64,000 nucleotides of DNA, from assembly GCF_023073355.1 (NCBI RefSeq), contig NZ_JADPJI010000002.1, forward strand, positions 868,001-932,000. The letters are read 5' to 3'. This DNA comes from Bradyrhizobium sp. 199. Its GTDB lineage: Bacteria > Pseudomonadota > Alphaproteobacteria > Rhizobiales > Xanthobacteraceae. How positions within the stretch are numbered: position 1 is the first letter of the stretch; every line of letters starts with the position of its first letter. The notes beneath the pieces were generated by a model that saw only the letters and a list, made by a program, of their open reading frames with translations, ran no database searches and was not told where the DNA came from. The translations under genes and the position numbers were made by a program. This document shows, piece after piece, positions 30,001-39,044 of the stretch.

Positions 30001-31035
30001 ATGAAGACTTTTCGCCTTCTGACCGCGGTCAGCATCGCAGCGGTCATCGCCTTCCCGTCGGCTGCCGCGGCCCAGCAAAAGACGCTCTACGTCGCCGGCT
30101 ACGGCGGCTCGTTCGAGAAGACGATCCGCGACGAGGTGATCCCGGCCTTCGAGAAGGACAACAGCGTCAAGGTGGAGTATGTCGCCGGCAACTCCACCGA
30201 CACGCTGGCCAAGCTCCAGGCGCAGAAGGGCAATCAGCAGATCGATCTTGCCATCGTCGATGACGGCCCGATGTACCAGGCGATCCAGCTCGGCTTCTGC
30301 GGCAAGCTCGAGGGACTGCCGGCCGATCTCTATGACACCGCGCGCTTCAAGGATGATCGCGCGGTCGCGATCGGCATCGTCGCGACGGGCCTGATGTACA
30401 ACACCAAGGTGTTCAAAGAGAAAGGCTGGGCGCCGCCGACCTCGTGGAACGACCTGAAGGACACGAAATACGCCAAGCAGCTGGTGATCCCGCCGATCAA
30501 CAACACTTATGGCCTGGAGGCGCTTGTGATGTTGTCGAAGATGAACGGCGGCGGCGAGACCAATGTCGATTCCGGCTTCAAGATCTTCAAGGAAGAGGTC
30601 AATCCGAACGTGCTCGCCTATGAGCCCTCGCCCGGCAAGATGACCGAGCTATTCCAGTCGGGTCAGGCCGTGATCGCGGTGTGGGGCACCGGCCGCGTGC
30701 AGAGCTTTGCCAATACCGGCTTCCCCGTCGACTTCGTCTACCCGAAGGAAGGCGCGGCGACACTGCTGACGACGGCGTGCCCGATCAACAAGCCGAACGC
30801 CTCGCCGCTCGCGGCGAGCTTCATCAAGATGCTGCTCGATCCCAAGGTTCAGCTCGTGCTGCTGAAGGATTACGGCTACGGCCCAGTGCTGAAATCGCTG
30901 GTGATCCCGCCCGACCTCGGCAAGATGGCACCGATCGGCGAGCGCGCGGCAAAGCTCTACAATCCGGACTGGACCGTCATCAACGAGAAGCGCGAGGAGT
31001 GGACCAAGCGCTGGAATCGCGAGGTCGAGCGCTGA
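30001..31035 (+). CDS. ABC transporter periplasmic substrate-binding protein (spermidine/putrescine/opine type)
   Basis: 344 residues from ATG 30001, giving a signal peptide ending PSAAAAQQ. The mature part has the KTLYVAGYGGSFEKTIRDEVIPAFEK opening typical of the PotD-like cluster. It is the first gene of an operon with ATPase, two permeases and four redox genes, so the ligand is likely the dehydrogenase substrate or a precursor. An upstream in-frame ATG at 29959 would spoil the signal peptide. Confidence 0.92.
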   Translation: MKTFRLLTAVSIAAVIAFPSAAAAQQKTLYVAGYGGSFEKTIRDEVIPAFEKDNSVKVEYVAGNSTDTLAKLQAQKGNQQIDLAIVDDGPMYQAIQLGFCGKLEGLPADLYDTARFKDDRAVAIGIVATGLMYNTKVFKEKGWAPPTSWNDLKDTKYAKQLVIPPINNTYGLEALVMLSKMNGGGETNVDSGFKIFKEEVNPNVLAYEPSPGKMTELFQSGQAVIAVWGTGRVQSFANTGFPVDFVYPKEGAATLLTTACPINKPNASPLAASFIKMLLDPKVQLVLLKDYGYGPVLKSLVIPPDLGKMAPIGERAAKLYNPDWTVINEKREEWTKRWNREVER

Positions 31036-31059
31036 TCTGATCGTTCGCGGAGACAGCGC

Positions 31060-32100
31060 ATGGCCTATCTCGAACTCGACCGGGTCGCAAAACAGTTCGG
31101 CGCGCAGACTGTGGTCGACGACTTCAGTCTGTCGGTAGGGAAGGGGGAGTTCATCTCCTTCCTCGGTCCGTCCGGCTGCGGCAAGACCACGACGTTGCAG
31201 ATGATCGCGGGCTTCCTTGATCCCACGCGCGGCGCGATCCGCCTCGAGGGCAAGGATCTGACCGCGATCCACCCGGCCAAGCGCGGGCTCGGCATTGTGT
31301 TCCAGAGCTACGCGCTGTTTCCGCACATGACCGCTGCGGAGAACGTCGCTTTCGGTCTCGAAATGCGCAATGTGCCGCGCAGCGAACGGGCCGAACGCGT
31401 GCGTGCCGCGCTCGCGATGGTCGGCCTCGCCGGCTACGAGGACCGGCATCCCCGGCGCATGTCGGGCGGCCAGCAGCAGCGCGTGGCGCTGGCGCGTGCG
31501 CTGGTGATCAAGCCGAGCGTACTCTTGCTCGACGAGCCGCTGTCCAATCTCGACGCGAAACTGCGCGAGGAGATGCAGATCGAGCTGCGCCAGATCCAGC
31601 GCACCATCGGCACCACCACGATCCTGGTCACCCACGACCAGAACGAGGCGATGTCGTTGTCCGACCGCATCGTGGTGATGAGCCAGGGCCGTATCGAGCA
31701 GATCGGTTCGCCGCAGGAGACTTATGAAAAGCCGGCGTCGGCCTTCGTCTCGCAATTCCTCGGCAGGACCAACGACTTTGCCGCGGCGATCGACCGGAGC
31801 GTCGCGCCGGCGCAGCTCATGGCGGGCTCCTGGAGCACGCCGGCGCCGGCCGGTCTCAATGGTCCCGTGACCGTCAGCATCCGCCCCGAGCGCATCGGCT
31901 TTGGCGATGCCGGCCTCGGCGCGAAAATCGTCACGCGCATCTTCCAGGGCAACCACTGGCTGTTCCAGTGCGAGAGCGAATGCGGCGTGGCGATCGTGAT
32001 CCGCCAGAATGACGGCAAGGCGCAGCCGGTCGAGGGCGAGGCGGTTCGCCTCACCTGGCGGCCCGAGGACATGAGCGTGCGCGCGAGGGCCATCGCATGA
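31060..32100 (+). CDS. ABC transporter ATP-binding protein (PotA-like)
   Basis: 346 residues. Walker A GPSGCGKTT, Q-loop VFQSYALFPH, signature MSGGQQQRVALARAL, Walker B LLLDEPLSNLDAKLREE and H-loop LVTHDQNEAMSLSD are all intact, followed by a C-terminal TOBE domain (SIRPERIGF). It energises import with the two permeases downstream. Its stop overlaps the next start (ATGA). Confidence 0.95.
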   Translation: MAYLELDRVAKQFGAQTVVDDFSLSVGKGEFISFLGPSGCGKTTTLQMIAGFLDPTRGAIRLEGKDLTAIHPAKRGLGIVFQSYALFPHMTAAENVAFGLEMRNVPRSERAERVRAALAMVGLAGYEDRHPRRMSGGQQQRVALARALVIKPSVLLLDEPLSNLDAKLREEMQIELRQIQRTIGTTTILVTHDQNEAMSLSDRIVVMSQGRIEQIGSPQETYEKPASAFVSQFLGRTNDFAAAIDRSVAPAQLMAGSWSTPAPAGLNGPVTVSIRPERIGFGDAGLGAKIVTRIFQGNHWLFQCESECGVAIVIRQNDGKAQPVEGEAVRLTWRPEDMSVRARAIA

Positions 32101-32972
32101 GTGCCGGCGCCGAGGAACGTGAGGCGCGTACGCCCTGGGCGCTGACGGCACCCGCCCTGTTGCTATTCGTCGGCGTGCTGCTGATCCCGCTCGCGATGAC
32201 GGTGATGCTGTCGTTTCACGATTGGGGCCAGTACAAGGGCATCGAGCCGGTCTTCATCCTCAAGAACTGGCACGAGGTCGCGACCGATCCCTATTTCGCA
32301 GAAATGTTCTGGCGGACGTTTCGGATCGCGATCCTGACCACGCTACTCACCGCTCTGTTGGGTGCGCCCGAAGCCTACATCCTCAACCGCATGAGCGGCC
32401 GCTGGAAGAGCTTCTTCCTGCTGATCATTCTCGGGCCGCTGCTGATCTCCGTGGTCGCGCGGACGCTCGGCTGGGCGCTGCTGTTTGGCGGCAACAACGG
32501 GCTCGTGAACAAGCTCTTGATGTCGGTCGGCCTGATCCACGCGCCCATCCCCTTCATGTTCACCGAAACCGGCATGGTCGTCGCGCTCGCGCATGTCATG
32601 ATGCCGTTCATGGTGCTCTCGGTGTGGGCGGCGCTGCAGCGGCTCGATCCGCAGATCGAGAATGCCGCGATGTCGCTCGGCGCGGGCCCAGCCACCATCA
32701 TCCGCCGCATCATCATGCCGCAGATCATGCCGGGCGTGCTATCCGGCGCCATCATCGTGTTCTCGCTCTCGGCCAGCGCCTTTGCGACGCCCGCGATCAT
32801 CGGCGGTCGCCGGCTCAAGGTCGCGGCGACGCTCGCCTATGACGAGTTTCTCAACACGTTGAACTGGCCGCTGGGGGCGGCCGTCGCCACGCTCCTGCTG
32901 GTCGCCCTGGTCTTTATCGTCGTCGGCAGCAACGCGCTGATCGAGCGCCGCTATGCGGAGGTGTTCCGATGA
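32097..32972 (+). CDS. ABC transporter permease (PotB-like)
   Basis: 291 residues with about six hydrophobic segments and the cytoplasmic EAA-type loop (NAAMSLGAGPATIIRRIIMPQIMPG) that contacts the ATPase. It overlaps both neighbours by 4 bases, so it is tightly coupled within the importer operon. Confidence 0.92.
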   Translation: MSAGAEEREARTPWALTAPALLLFVGVLLIPLAMTVMLSFHDWGQYKGIEPVFILKNWHEVATDPYFAEMFWRTFRIAILTTLLTALLGAPEAYILNRMSGRWKSFFLLIILGPLLISVVARTLGWALLFGGNNGLVNKLLMSVGLIHAPIPFMFTETGMVVALAHVMMPFMVLSVWAALQRLDPQIENAAMSLGAGPATIIRRIIMPQIMPGVLSGAIIVFSLSASAFATPAIIGGRRLKVAATLAYDEFLNTLNWPLGAAVATLLLVALVFIVVGSNALIERRYAEVFR

Positions 32973-33775
32973 GACGGAACGGCCCGCTCGCGCTGATCTT
33001 CCACGCCGTGTTCGTTACCGTCATGGTGGCGCCGATCCTGGTGGTCTGCCTGGTCGCGTTCACACCGGAAGGTTTTCTCTCGCTACCGACCAACGGCTTC
33101 TCGCTGCGCTGGTTCAGGACGATCTTGAACTATCCGGAATTCATTCACGCCTTCTGGGTCAGCCTCGGGCTCGGCGCGCTGTCGTCCCTGGTGGCGGTGT
33201 TGTTTGCCGTGCCGGCAGCGTTGGCAATCGCGCGCCATCGGTTTCGCGGCCGCGACGCGCTGGCGGCGCTGTTCCTGTCGCCGCTGATGATCCCGCATGT
33301 CGTGCTTGGCATCGCCTTCCTGCGCTTCTTCACCTCGGCCGGCCTCGGCGGCAGCTTCGCGGCGCTGATCATAGCCCATGTCATCATCGTGTTTCCGTTC
33401 GCGCTGCGGCTGACCCTGGCGGCAGCGACCGGCATGGACCGAACGGTCGAGATGGCTGCGGTCTCGCTCGGTGCCAACGGCTGGACGCTGTTCCGCCGGG
33501 TGACCTTGCCGCTGATCCTGCCCGGCGTCATCAGCGGCTGGGCGCTCGCCTTCATCCAGTCCTTCGACGATCTGACCATGACCGTCTTCCTTGCGGCACC
33601 CGGCACCGAGACGTTGCCGGTGCGCATGTTCCTTTATATCCAGGACAACATCGATCCGCTGGTGACGTCGGTCTCGGCCTGCGTGATCGCGATCACGATG
33701 ACCGCCCTCATTCTGCTCGACCGCTTCTACGGGCTCGACCGCGTGCTCGCCGGCAAGGGCGATACCGGACGATAG
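32969..33775 (+). CDS. ABC transporter permease (PotC-like)
   Basis: 268 residues, second membrane subunit, with the EAA-type loop EMAAVSLGANGWTLFRRVTLPLILPG. ATG 32969 overlaps the previous stop. It ends 8 bases before the first flavoprotein gene, tying transport to oxidation in one transcript. A larger frame starting at 32953 mixes shadow sequence with the next gene and is not real. Confidence 0.92.
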   Translation: MRRNGPLALIFHAVFVTVMVAPILVVCLVAFTPEGFLSLPTNGFSLRWFRTILNYPEFIHAFWVSLGLGALSSLVAVLFAVPAALAIARHRFRGRDALAALFLSPLMIPHVVLGIAFLRFFTSAGLGGSFAALIIAHVIIVFPFALRLTLAAATGMDRTVEMAAVSLGANGWTLFRRVTLPLILPGVISGWALAFIQSFDDLTMTVFLAAPGTETLPVRMFLYIQDNIDPLVTSVSACVIAITMTALILLDRFYGLDRVLAGKGDTGR

Positions 33776-33783
33776 GAGAACTC

Positions 33784-34920
33784 ATGTCAGGGGAATACGA
33801 CGTCGCCGTGGTCGGCGGCGGCCTGCTCGGCTCCGCGATTGCCTGGGGCCTCGGCCGGCTCGGCAAGCGCGTGGCCGTGCTCGACGAAGGCGACATCACC
33901 AAGCGCGCCTCGCGGGCAAACTTTGCGCTGGTCTGGGTCCAGAGCAAGGGCCTCGGCATGCCCGCCTATACGGTCTGGACCGTGCAGGCGTCGCAGGCCT
34001 GGGGCCGGCTTGCGTCCGAGCTGAAGCAGCAGACAGGGCTCGACGTTTCGCTGCAGCAGAACGGCGGCTTCCATCTCACCCTCGGCGAGGACGAATTCGG
34101 CCAGCGGACCGAGCTGGTCAAGCGCATGCACAACCAGGCTGGCGCGGCCGACTACAAGATGGAGATGCTCTTCGCATCCGAGGTGAAGAAGTCGCTGCCG
34201 CTGATCGGGCCGGAGGTCTCCGGCGGCAGCTATTGTCCGCTCGACGGGCACGTCAATTCGCTGCGCACGTTCCGTGCCTTCCACACCGGCTTCAAGGCAT
34301 TCGGCATCGACTATCTTCCGGAGCGCCCGGTCTCGGCGATCAGCAAGAGCGGCGGCGAATTCCGCCTGACCACCCCGACGGGCGAGCTGCGCGCCGCCAA
34401 GATCGTGCTCGCGGCCGGCAATGCCAACCAGACGCTGGCGCCGATGGTCGGCCTCTTTGCGCCGATGGGCCCGACCCGCGGCCAGATCGTGGTGACCGAA
34501 CGCACCATGCCGTTCCTGCCGCATCCGCTGACGACGATCCGCCAGACCGACGAGGGCACGGTGATGATCGGCGACAGCAAGGAAGACGAGCTGGACGACC
34601 GCGCGCTGAAGCACTCCATCAGCGCGGTGATGACCGATCGCGCCCAGCGCATGTTCCCGCATTTGTCGCGGCTCAACGTGGTCCGAAGCTGGGCCGGGAT
34701 CCGCGTCATGCCGCAGGACGGCTTTCCGATCTACGACCAGTCGGAAACGCATCCCGGCGCCTTCGTCGCCTGCTGCCATTCCGGTGTGACGCTCGCCTCC
34801 AACCACGCCTTCGAGATCGCGCGCATGGTGGCAGAGGGCGCGCTCGAGCCGGAGCTGGTCGGCGCGTTCTCGGCAAGCCGCTTCGGCGGCGCGGGTGCGG
34901 TGAACGACAGCGGTTATTAG
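33784..34920 (+). CDS. FAD-dependent oxidoreductase, D-amino-acid-oxidase (DAO) family
   Basis: 378 residues. The FAD-binding motif is YDVAVVGGGLLGSAIAWGLGRLG at the N-terminus. The C-terminal part has the flavin-contact pattern RSWAGIRVMPQDGFPIYD and CCHSGVTLASNHAFEIA. DAO-family beta subunits of this kind work with a small 2Fe-2S and a FAD/BFD subunit in opine, D-hydroxyproline and hydrogen cyanide synthase-like dehydrogenases, and both are encoded next. It would oxidise a secondary amine or amino acid to an imine. Confidence 0.9.
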   Translation: MSGEYDVAVVGGGLLGSAIAWGLGRLGKRVAVLDEGDITKRASRANFALVWVQSKGLGMPAYTVWTVQASQAWGRLASELKQQTGLDVSLQQNGGFHLTLGEDEFGQRTELVKRMHNQAGAADYKMEMLFASEVKKSLPLIGPEVSGGSYCPLDGHVNSLRTFRAFHTGFKAFGIDYLPERPVSAISKSGGEFRLTTPTGELRAAKIVLAAGNANQTLAPMVGLFAPMGPTRGQIVVTERTMPFLPHPLTTIRQTDEGTVMIGDSKEDELDDRALKHSISAVMTDRAQRMFPHLSRLNVVRSWAGIRVMPQDGFPIYDQSETHPGAFVACCHSGVTLASNHAFEIARMVAEGALEPELVGAFSASRFGGAGAVNDSGY

Positions 34921-34939
34921 AGATATTGAGGAAGCCAGG

Positions 34940-35236
34940 ATGTTTAAACGATCCGAGCAGGACAAACGGCCACCGGTGCAGATCTTCGTCGACGGCGTTG
35001 CCGTCACGGCGCGGCAGGGCGACACCGTCTCTGCGGCGCTGCTGGCATCCAGCTGCGATGCACGGCGCTCGACTGCGGTCAGCGGCGCGCCGCGTCTGCC
35101 CTATTGCATGATGGGCGTGTGCTTCGATTGCCTCGTTACCATCGACGGCGTCGGCAACCGCCAGGGCTGTCTCGTGCCGGTCGCCGATGGCATGCAAATC
35201 GAGATCCAGAAGGGCAAGCGGGAGATCGGAAGATGA
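34940..35236 (+). CDS. Small 2Fe-2S protein (HcnA/OoxA-type gamma subunit)
   Basis: 98 residues. Four cysteines at 56, 61, 64 and 77 (YCMMGVCFDC, then RQGCLVPV) match the ferredoxin-like 2Fe-2S pattern of the small subunit in heterotrimeric DAO dehydrogenases. It passes electrons between the two flavin subunits. The stop overlaps the next start (ATGA), as expected for a fixed complex. Confidence 0.9.
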   Translation: MFKRSEQDKRPPVQIFVDGVAVTARQGDTVSAALLASSCDARRSTAVSGAPRLPYCMMGVCFDCLVTIDGVGNRQGCLVPVADGMQIEIQKGKREIGR

Positions 35237-36651
35237 CTGTGGCTCCCAAGCGCGAAGCCTATGACGTCGTGGTGATCGGCGCCGGACCCGCCGGCCTCGC
35301 CGCCGCTGCGACCTCCGCCGAAGCCGGCCTGTCGACGCTGCTGCTCGACGAGAATGTCGGCCCTGGCGGACAGGTGTTCCGCGCCATCTCGTCTACGCCG
35401 GTCACCGAGCGCGATCAGCTCGGCGCCGATTATTGGGCCGGCGCCGAGCTCGTGCAGGCGCTGCGTGCGAGCAGCGCCGAGGTCATTCATCGTGCCACCG
35501 TGTGGAGTCTCGATCGCAACCTCGATATCGCCGTCTCGATCGGCGGCGCGTCCGCCTTCGTCAAGGCGAAGCGCGTGATCCTTGCGACCGGCGCGCTGGA
35601 GCGGCCGTTTCCGATTTCCGGCTGGACGCTGCCGGGCGTGATGACCGCGGGTGCGGCTCAGACGATGCTGAAATCGTCGGCGCTCGTGCCCGACGGAAGC
35701 ACGGTCATCGCAGGGCAGGGGCCGCTGCTGTGGTTGCTTGCCGCGCAGATCCTGCGCCTCGGCGGCCGCATCGACCGTATTCTCGATACGACAGAACGCG
35801 GCAATTATTTCGCGGCGCTGCCGCACGCATTCGCCTTCCTGACCTCGCCCTATTTCGCCAAGGGCCTTGCAATGATGCGCGAGGTGAAGGCCAAGGTGCA
35901 AATTGTCTCCGGCGTCACGGAGCTCTTTGCATCCGGTGACGGCCAGCTCGGGAGCGTGAGCTATGTTGCGGGCGGCAAGCGGGAGGCCATTCCTGCCGAT
36001 CTGTTGCTGCTGCATCAGGGCGTCGTGCCCAACGTCAATCTGGCGATGGCGGCAGGTGTCGAGCATCGCTGGGACGATCTGCAGCTGTGCTGGTCGCCGG
36101 TGCTCGATGCGAGCGGCAATTCGACCGTTCCCGGCATTGCTATCGCCGGCGACGGCGCCGGCATTGCCGGAGCGAACGCCGCAATGGTACGTGGCCGCAT
36201 CGCGGCACGCGCGGCGGTGGAAGCGTTGGCGCCTGCGGCTGCCGCGAAGCTTGCACCGATGGCAGCGCTTCGTTCCGATCTCGCCAAGGCTGAACGTGGT
36301 CGCATCTTCCTCGATGCGCTGTTTCGTCCGTCGCCGCAGTTCCGCATTCCCTCGGGCGACACCATCGTCTGTCGCTGCGAGGAGGTCACCGCCAAAGACA
36401 TTCTCGATGCCGTCGCGATCGGCGCGACCGGGCCGAACCAGCTCAAGGCCTATCGCCGCACCGGCATGGGGCCGTGCCAGGGCCGGCTGTGCGGCCTCAC
36501 CGTCACCGAGCTGATGGCGCAGGCGCGCGGAAAGACGGCGCAGGAGATCGGTTATTACCGGCTGCGCGCGCCGGTGAAGCCGATCACGCTCGCCGAGCTC
36601 GCCGCCGTTCCCAAGAGCGAGGCGGACGTCAAGGCGGTGGTGCGCGGATGA
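35233..36651 (+). CDS. FAD/NAD(P)-binding subunit with BFD-like 2Fe-2S domain
   Basis: 472 residues. The N-terminus has a dinucleotide fold (YDVVVIGAGPAGLAAAATSAEAG) and the second FAD motif (GIAIAGDGAGIAGANAA). The C-terminal BFD-like domain binds a 2Fe-2S cluster through VCRCEEVT and GPCQGRLCG cysteines. This is the alpha subunit type of opine oxidase, D-hydroxyproline dehydrogenase and HCN synthase. It overlaps the small subunit upstream and the second DAO gene downstream. Confidence 0.92.
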   Translation: MTVAPKREAYDVVVIGAGPAGLAAAATSAEAGLSTLLLDENVGPGGQVFRAISSTPVTERDQLGADYWAGAELVQALRASSAEVIHRATVWSLDRNLDIAVSIGGASAFVKAKRVILATGALERPFPISGWTLPGVMTAGAAQTMLKSSALVPDGSTVIAGQGPLLWLLAAQILRLGGRIDRILDTTERGNYFAALPHAFAFLTSPYFAKGLAMMREVKAKVQIVSGVTELFASGDGQLGSVSYVAGGKREAIPADLLLLHQGVVPNVNLAMAAGVEHRWDDLQLCWSPVLDASGNSTVPGIAIAGDGAGIAGANAAMVRGRIAARAAVEALAPAAAAKLAPMAALRSDLAKAERGRIFLDALFRPSPQFRIPSGDTIVCRCEEVTAKDILDAVAIGATGPNQLKAYRRTGMGPCQGRLCGLTVTELMAQARGKTAQEIGYYRLRAPVKPITLAELAAVPKSEADVKAVVRG

Positions 36652-37769
36652 CCAGAAACGTGGATGCGATCGTCGTCGGCGGCGGCATCCACGGCTGCTC
36701 GACTGCGCTGCATCTTTGCCTTGCCGGGCTGAAGCCGGTGCTGATCGAGAAGGACTATGCCGGCCGCCACGCTTCGGGCGTCAATGCCGGCGGCGTCCGC
36801 CAGCTCGCGCGGCACATTCCGGAGATTCCGCTCTCGATCCGCTCGATGGGGATATGGGAGAGGATTTCAGATCTCCTCGACGACGATTGCAGCTTCGAGA
36901 GCCACGGTCAGGTGCTGGTTGCCGAAAACGAAGAGGAGCTCGCGGTCTGCCGTACGCGCGTGGCCGAGCTCAACGCGCTCGGCTTCACCCATGAAGAGCT
37001 GATCGATGCGACTGAACTGCGGCGCCTTGTGCCGGCGGTCGCCGAGACCTGCCCCGGTGGCGTGGTCTCGCGCCGCGACGGTGCGGCCAACCCGGCTCAG
37101 GCGACGACCGCATTCCGCCGCAAGGCCGAGCAGCTTGGCACGACGGTGCGTGAGGGCGTGGCGGCCAGTAATATCCGGCACGGCGATGGCCTCTGGCATG
37201 TCGACGTCGGCTCGGACACCTACGCCGCGCCGGTGCTGGTCAACGCCGCCGGTGCCTGGGCCGGCAAGATCGCAGCTGCCCTCGGCGAGCCCGTGCCGGT
37301 CGAGACCGTGGCGCCGATGCTGATGATCACCTCGCGCGTGCCGCATTTCATCGACCCCGTCGTGATCCTGCGCGGGCGAAAGCTCTCCTTCAAGCAATTC
37401 TCCAACGGCACCGTGCTGATCGGCGGCGGCCATCTGGCAATTCCGTACCAGGATCGCAACGAGACGGTGCTGGACTGGAAGAGCCTTGCGACCAGCGCCC
37501 GCACGGTGTTCGAGCTGTTCCCGGTGATGCGCAGCGCCACCATCGTGCGCGCCTGGGCTGGCATCGAGGCGAAGATGAAGGACGATATCCCCGTGTTCGG
37601 TCCGAGCAGCCGCCACAAGGGGCTCTATCACCAGTTCGGATTCTCGTTGCACGGCTTCCAGCTCGGCCCCGGCGCCGGCGCCGTCATGGCCGAGCTGATC
37701 GTCAACGGCGGCACCCAGACCCGTATCGGTGAACTCGGCATCGACCGCTTCCATCCCACGACGCTCTAG
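36648..37769 (+). CDS. Second DAO-family FAD-dependent oxidoreductase
   Basis: 373 residues opening VDAIVVGGGIHGCSTALHLCLAGL, with NAAGAWAGKIA and the late RAWAGIEAKMKDDIPVFGPSS flavin region. It differs clearly from the first DAO protein, so it is not a simple duplication. It may replace the first as catalytic beta subunit for another substrate, or act on the next intermediate. The start overlaps the previous stop by 4 bases. Confidence 0.9.
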   Translation: MTRNVDAIVVGGGIHGCSTALHLCLAGLKPVLIEKDYAGRHASGVNAGGVRQLARHIPEIPLSIRSMGIWERISDLLDDDCSFESHGQVLVAENEEELAVCRTRVAELNALGFTHEELIDATELRRLVPAVAETCPGGVVSRRDGAANPAQATTAFRRKAEQLGTTVREGVAASNIRHGDGLWHVDVGSDTYAAPVLVNAAGAWAGKIAAALGEPVPVETVAPMLMITSRVPHFIDPVVILRGRKLSFKQFSNGTVLIGGGHLAIPYQDRNETVLDWKSLATSARTVFELFPVMRSATIVRAWAGIEAKMKDDIPVFGPSSRHKGLYHQFGFSLHGFQLGPGAGAVMAELIVNGGTQTRIGELGIDRFHPTTL

Positions 37770-37784
37770 CAACAAGAGGACATC

Positions 37785-38132
37785 ATGAGCATCACCCGCA
37801 GCATCCGCACGCCCATCATGCACCGCGCCGTCGAAGCAGGCGGCTTCGTCTTCCTCGGCGGCACGATCGCCGACGACACCTCGGTCTCGATGGGCGACCA
37901 GACCCGCAACATCCTCGGCAAGATCGCCGGCTATCTGAAGGAAGCGGGAACCGACAAGAGCCGGGTCGTCAGCGCTTCGATCTTCGTCACGGATCTATCC
38001 AAGAAGAAGGAGATGGACGCGGCCTGGACCGAGTTCTTCGGCGACAATCTGCCGACCCGCGCCACCGTCGGCGTCGCCGATCTCGGCGCTGGCGCGCTGA
38101 TCGAAGTGGTGGTCACCGCCGTGAAGGGCTGA
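37785..38132 (+). CDS. RidA-family enamine/imine deaminase
   Basis: 115 residues. The key Arg (R92 in PTRATVGVADLG) and late Glu (E107 in LIEVVVTA) match the active RidA type. RidA proteins hydrolyse reactive imines and enamines released by amino-acid dehydrogenases and PLP enzymes. As last gene of an operon with two amine-oxidising flavoproteins, it most likely clears their imine product. Confidence 0.9.
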   Translation: MSITRSIRTPIMHRAVEAGGFVFLGGTIADDTSVSMGDQTRNILGKIAGYLKEAGTDKSRVVSASIFVTDLSKKKEMDAAWTEFFGDNLPTRATVGVADLGAGALIEVVVTAVKG

Positions 38133-38199
38133 TCGCATGCCGATCGGGACGTCGGCGCCCCTCGCGCTGTCGCCCCCTCGGGTGGTGCCTTGATCGCGC

Positions 38200-38461
38200 C
38201 CTTCGAAGGGAATACTTGGAAATTTCCTCAATCAGGAACATCGCAGCCATGGATTTTACGGTGCGGCGTTCGTCGTCAGCCGCGACGAAGCGTTCCTGCA
38301 GGCGATTGGGATGACACGACGGCTCGATCTTGCCGTCAAGATGCCGGGCGCCAATGGCGGGATCACGCGATCCCCGTCCGGTCGATTATGCAGAGATTTT
38401 CAAAAGCTCGACGCCCTGCCCCCAGCGCGTCGAGCAAAAAATAAGCCAGTATTCCATTCGT
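38200..38461 (+). pseudogene. Possible remnant of a longer coding sequence (unidentified)
   Basis: One forward frame in this stretch reads like protein (HGFYGAAFVVSRDEAFLQA, MTRRLDLAVKMPGANGG) but has no start with ribosome site and stops after about 80 codons. I do not recognise the family. It may be the decayed end of a gene removed by the same events that broke the permease next to it. Confidence 0.3.
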
Positions 38462-38559
38462 GATCACAACGTGATTGTTCTGACTCCTGGCTCGGACAAT
38501 TGCTACTCCGGTAAACTACCGCAAGGAACCGGGCGTACTTGCCGCTATTGGGCCAGAGC

Positions 38560-38971
38560 CGGTGCGTCAGGTGCAGCGCCAAGGGAATCCTCCACCCGGC
38601 TCCAGCGCTTCGCTGTTCGCGAACGGTCTCGGCTTCGGCAAGCCGGTCGACTTCGCGCAACTGGCGGCCGCGCCGTGGTTCGGGCCGAGCTTCACCACGC
38701 CGACGTTCCAGGCCGATGCGATATTCCTGATCGCGCCGGTTGCGGTCATCCTCGTCGCCGAGAACCTCGGGCACATCAAGGCTGTCGGCGCGATGACGGG
38801 CCGGAGCCTCGTTGCCTATCTCGGCCGCACCCTGTTCGCCGACAGCCTCGCGACGATCGTCGCACACTCAAATTCGGTGCATTCACGATCGGCGGGATCG
38901 GCACCGCAACCTTTGGCGCCATCATCCTCTCTCAGATCCTGACCTCGCCGCTGGCGAGGCGCGCGGAATGA
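38560..38971 (+). pseudogene. Broken uracil/xanthine permease (NCS2 family), internal deletion and frame change
   Basis: Frame one (about 38595-38862) encodes NGLGFGKPVDFAQLAAAPWFG, then FLIAPVAVILVAENLGHIKA and VGAMTGRSLVAYLGR, a clear match to the middle of UraA/RutG-type nucleobase symporters. Without the expected following segment the sequence jumps, in another frame, to the family C-terminus (TLKFGAFTIGGIGTATFGA, 38869-38971). The N-terminal half and a central block are missing, so it cannot make a working transporter. Confidence 0.8.
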
Positions 38972-39044
38972 GTCCCAGCGATGCGCTGAACGGGTGGAAC
39001 AAAAAGCGCCTTCCGCCGATGATGAGGCACTTCGGAGACAACCC

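Noticed and set aside
32953..33783. N-terminal extension of the first DAO gene to 655 codons
   Set aside because: The extension is an out-of-frame reading of the second permease gene; the FAD motif begins right after ATG 33784.
35233..37769. Hydrogen cyanide synthase (hcnABC) as the name for the redox set
   Set aside because: Architecture is alike, but the presence of a dedicated importer, a second DAO gene and RidA fits catabolic opine or D-hydroxyproline-type dehydrogenases better; sequence alone does not decide.
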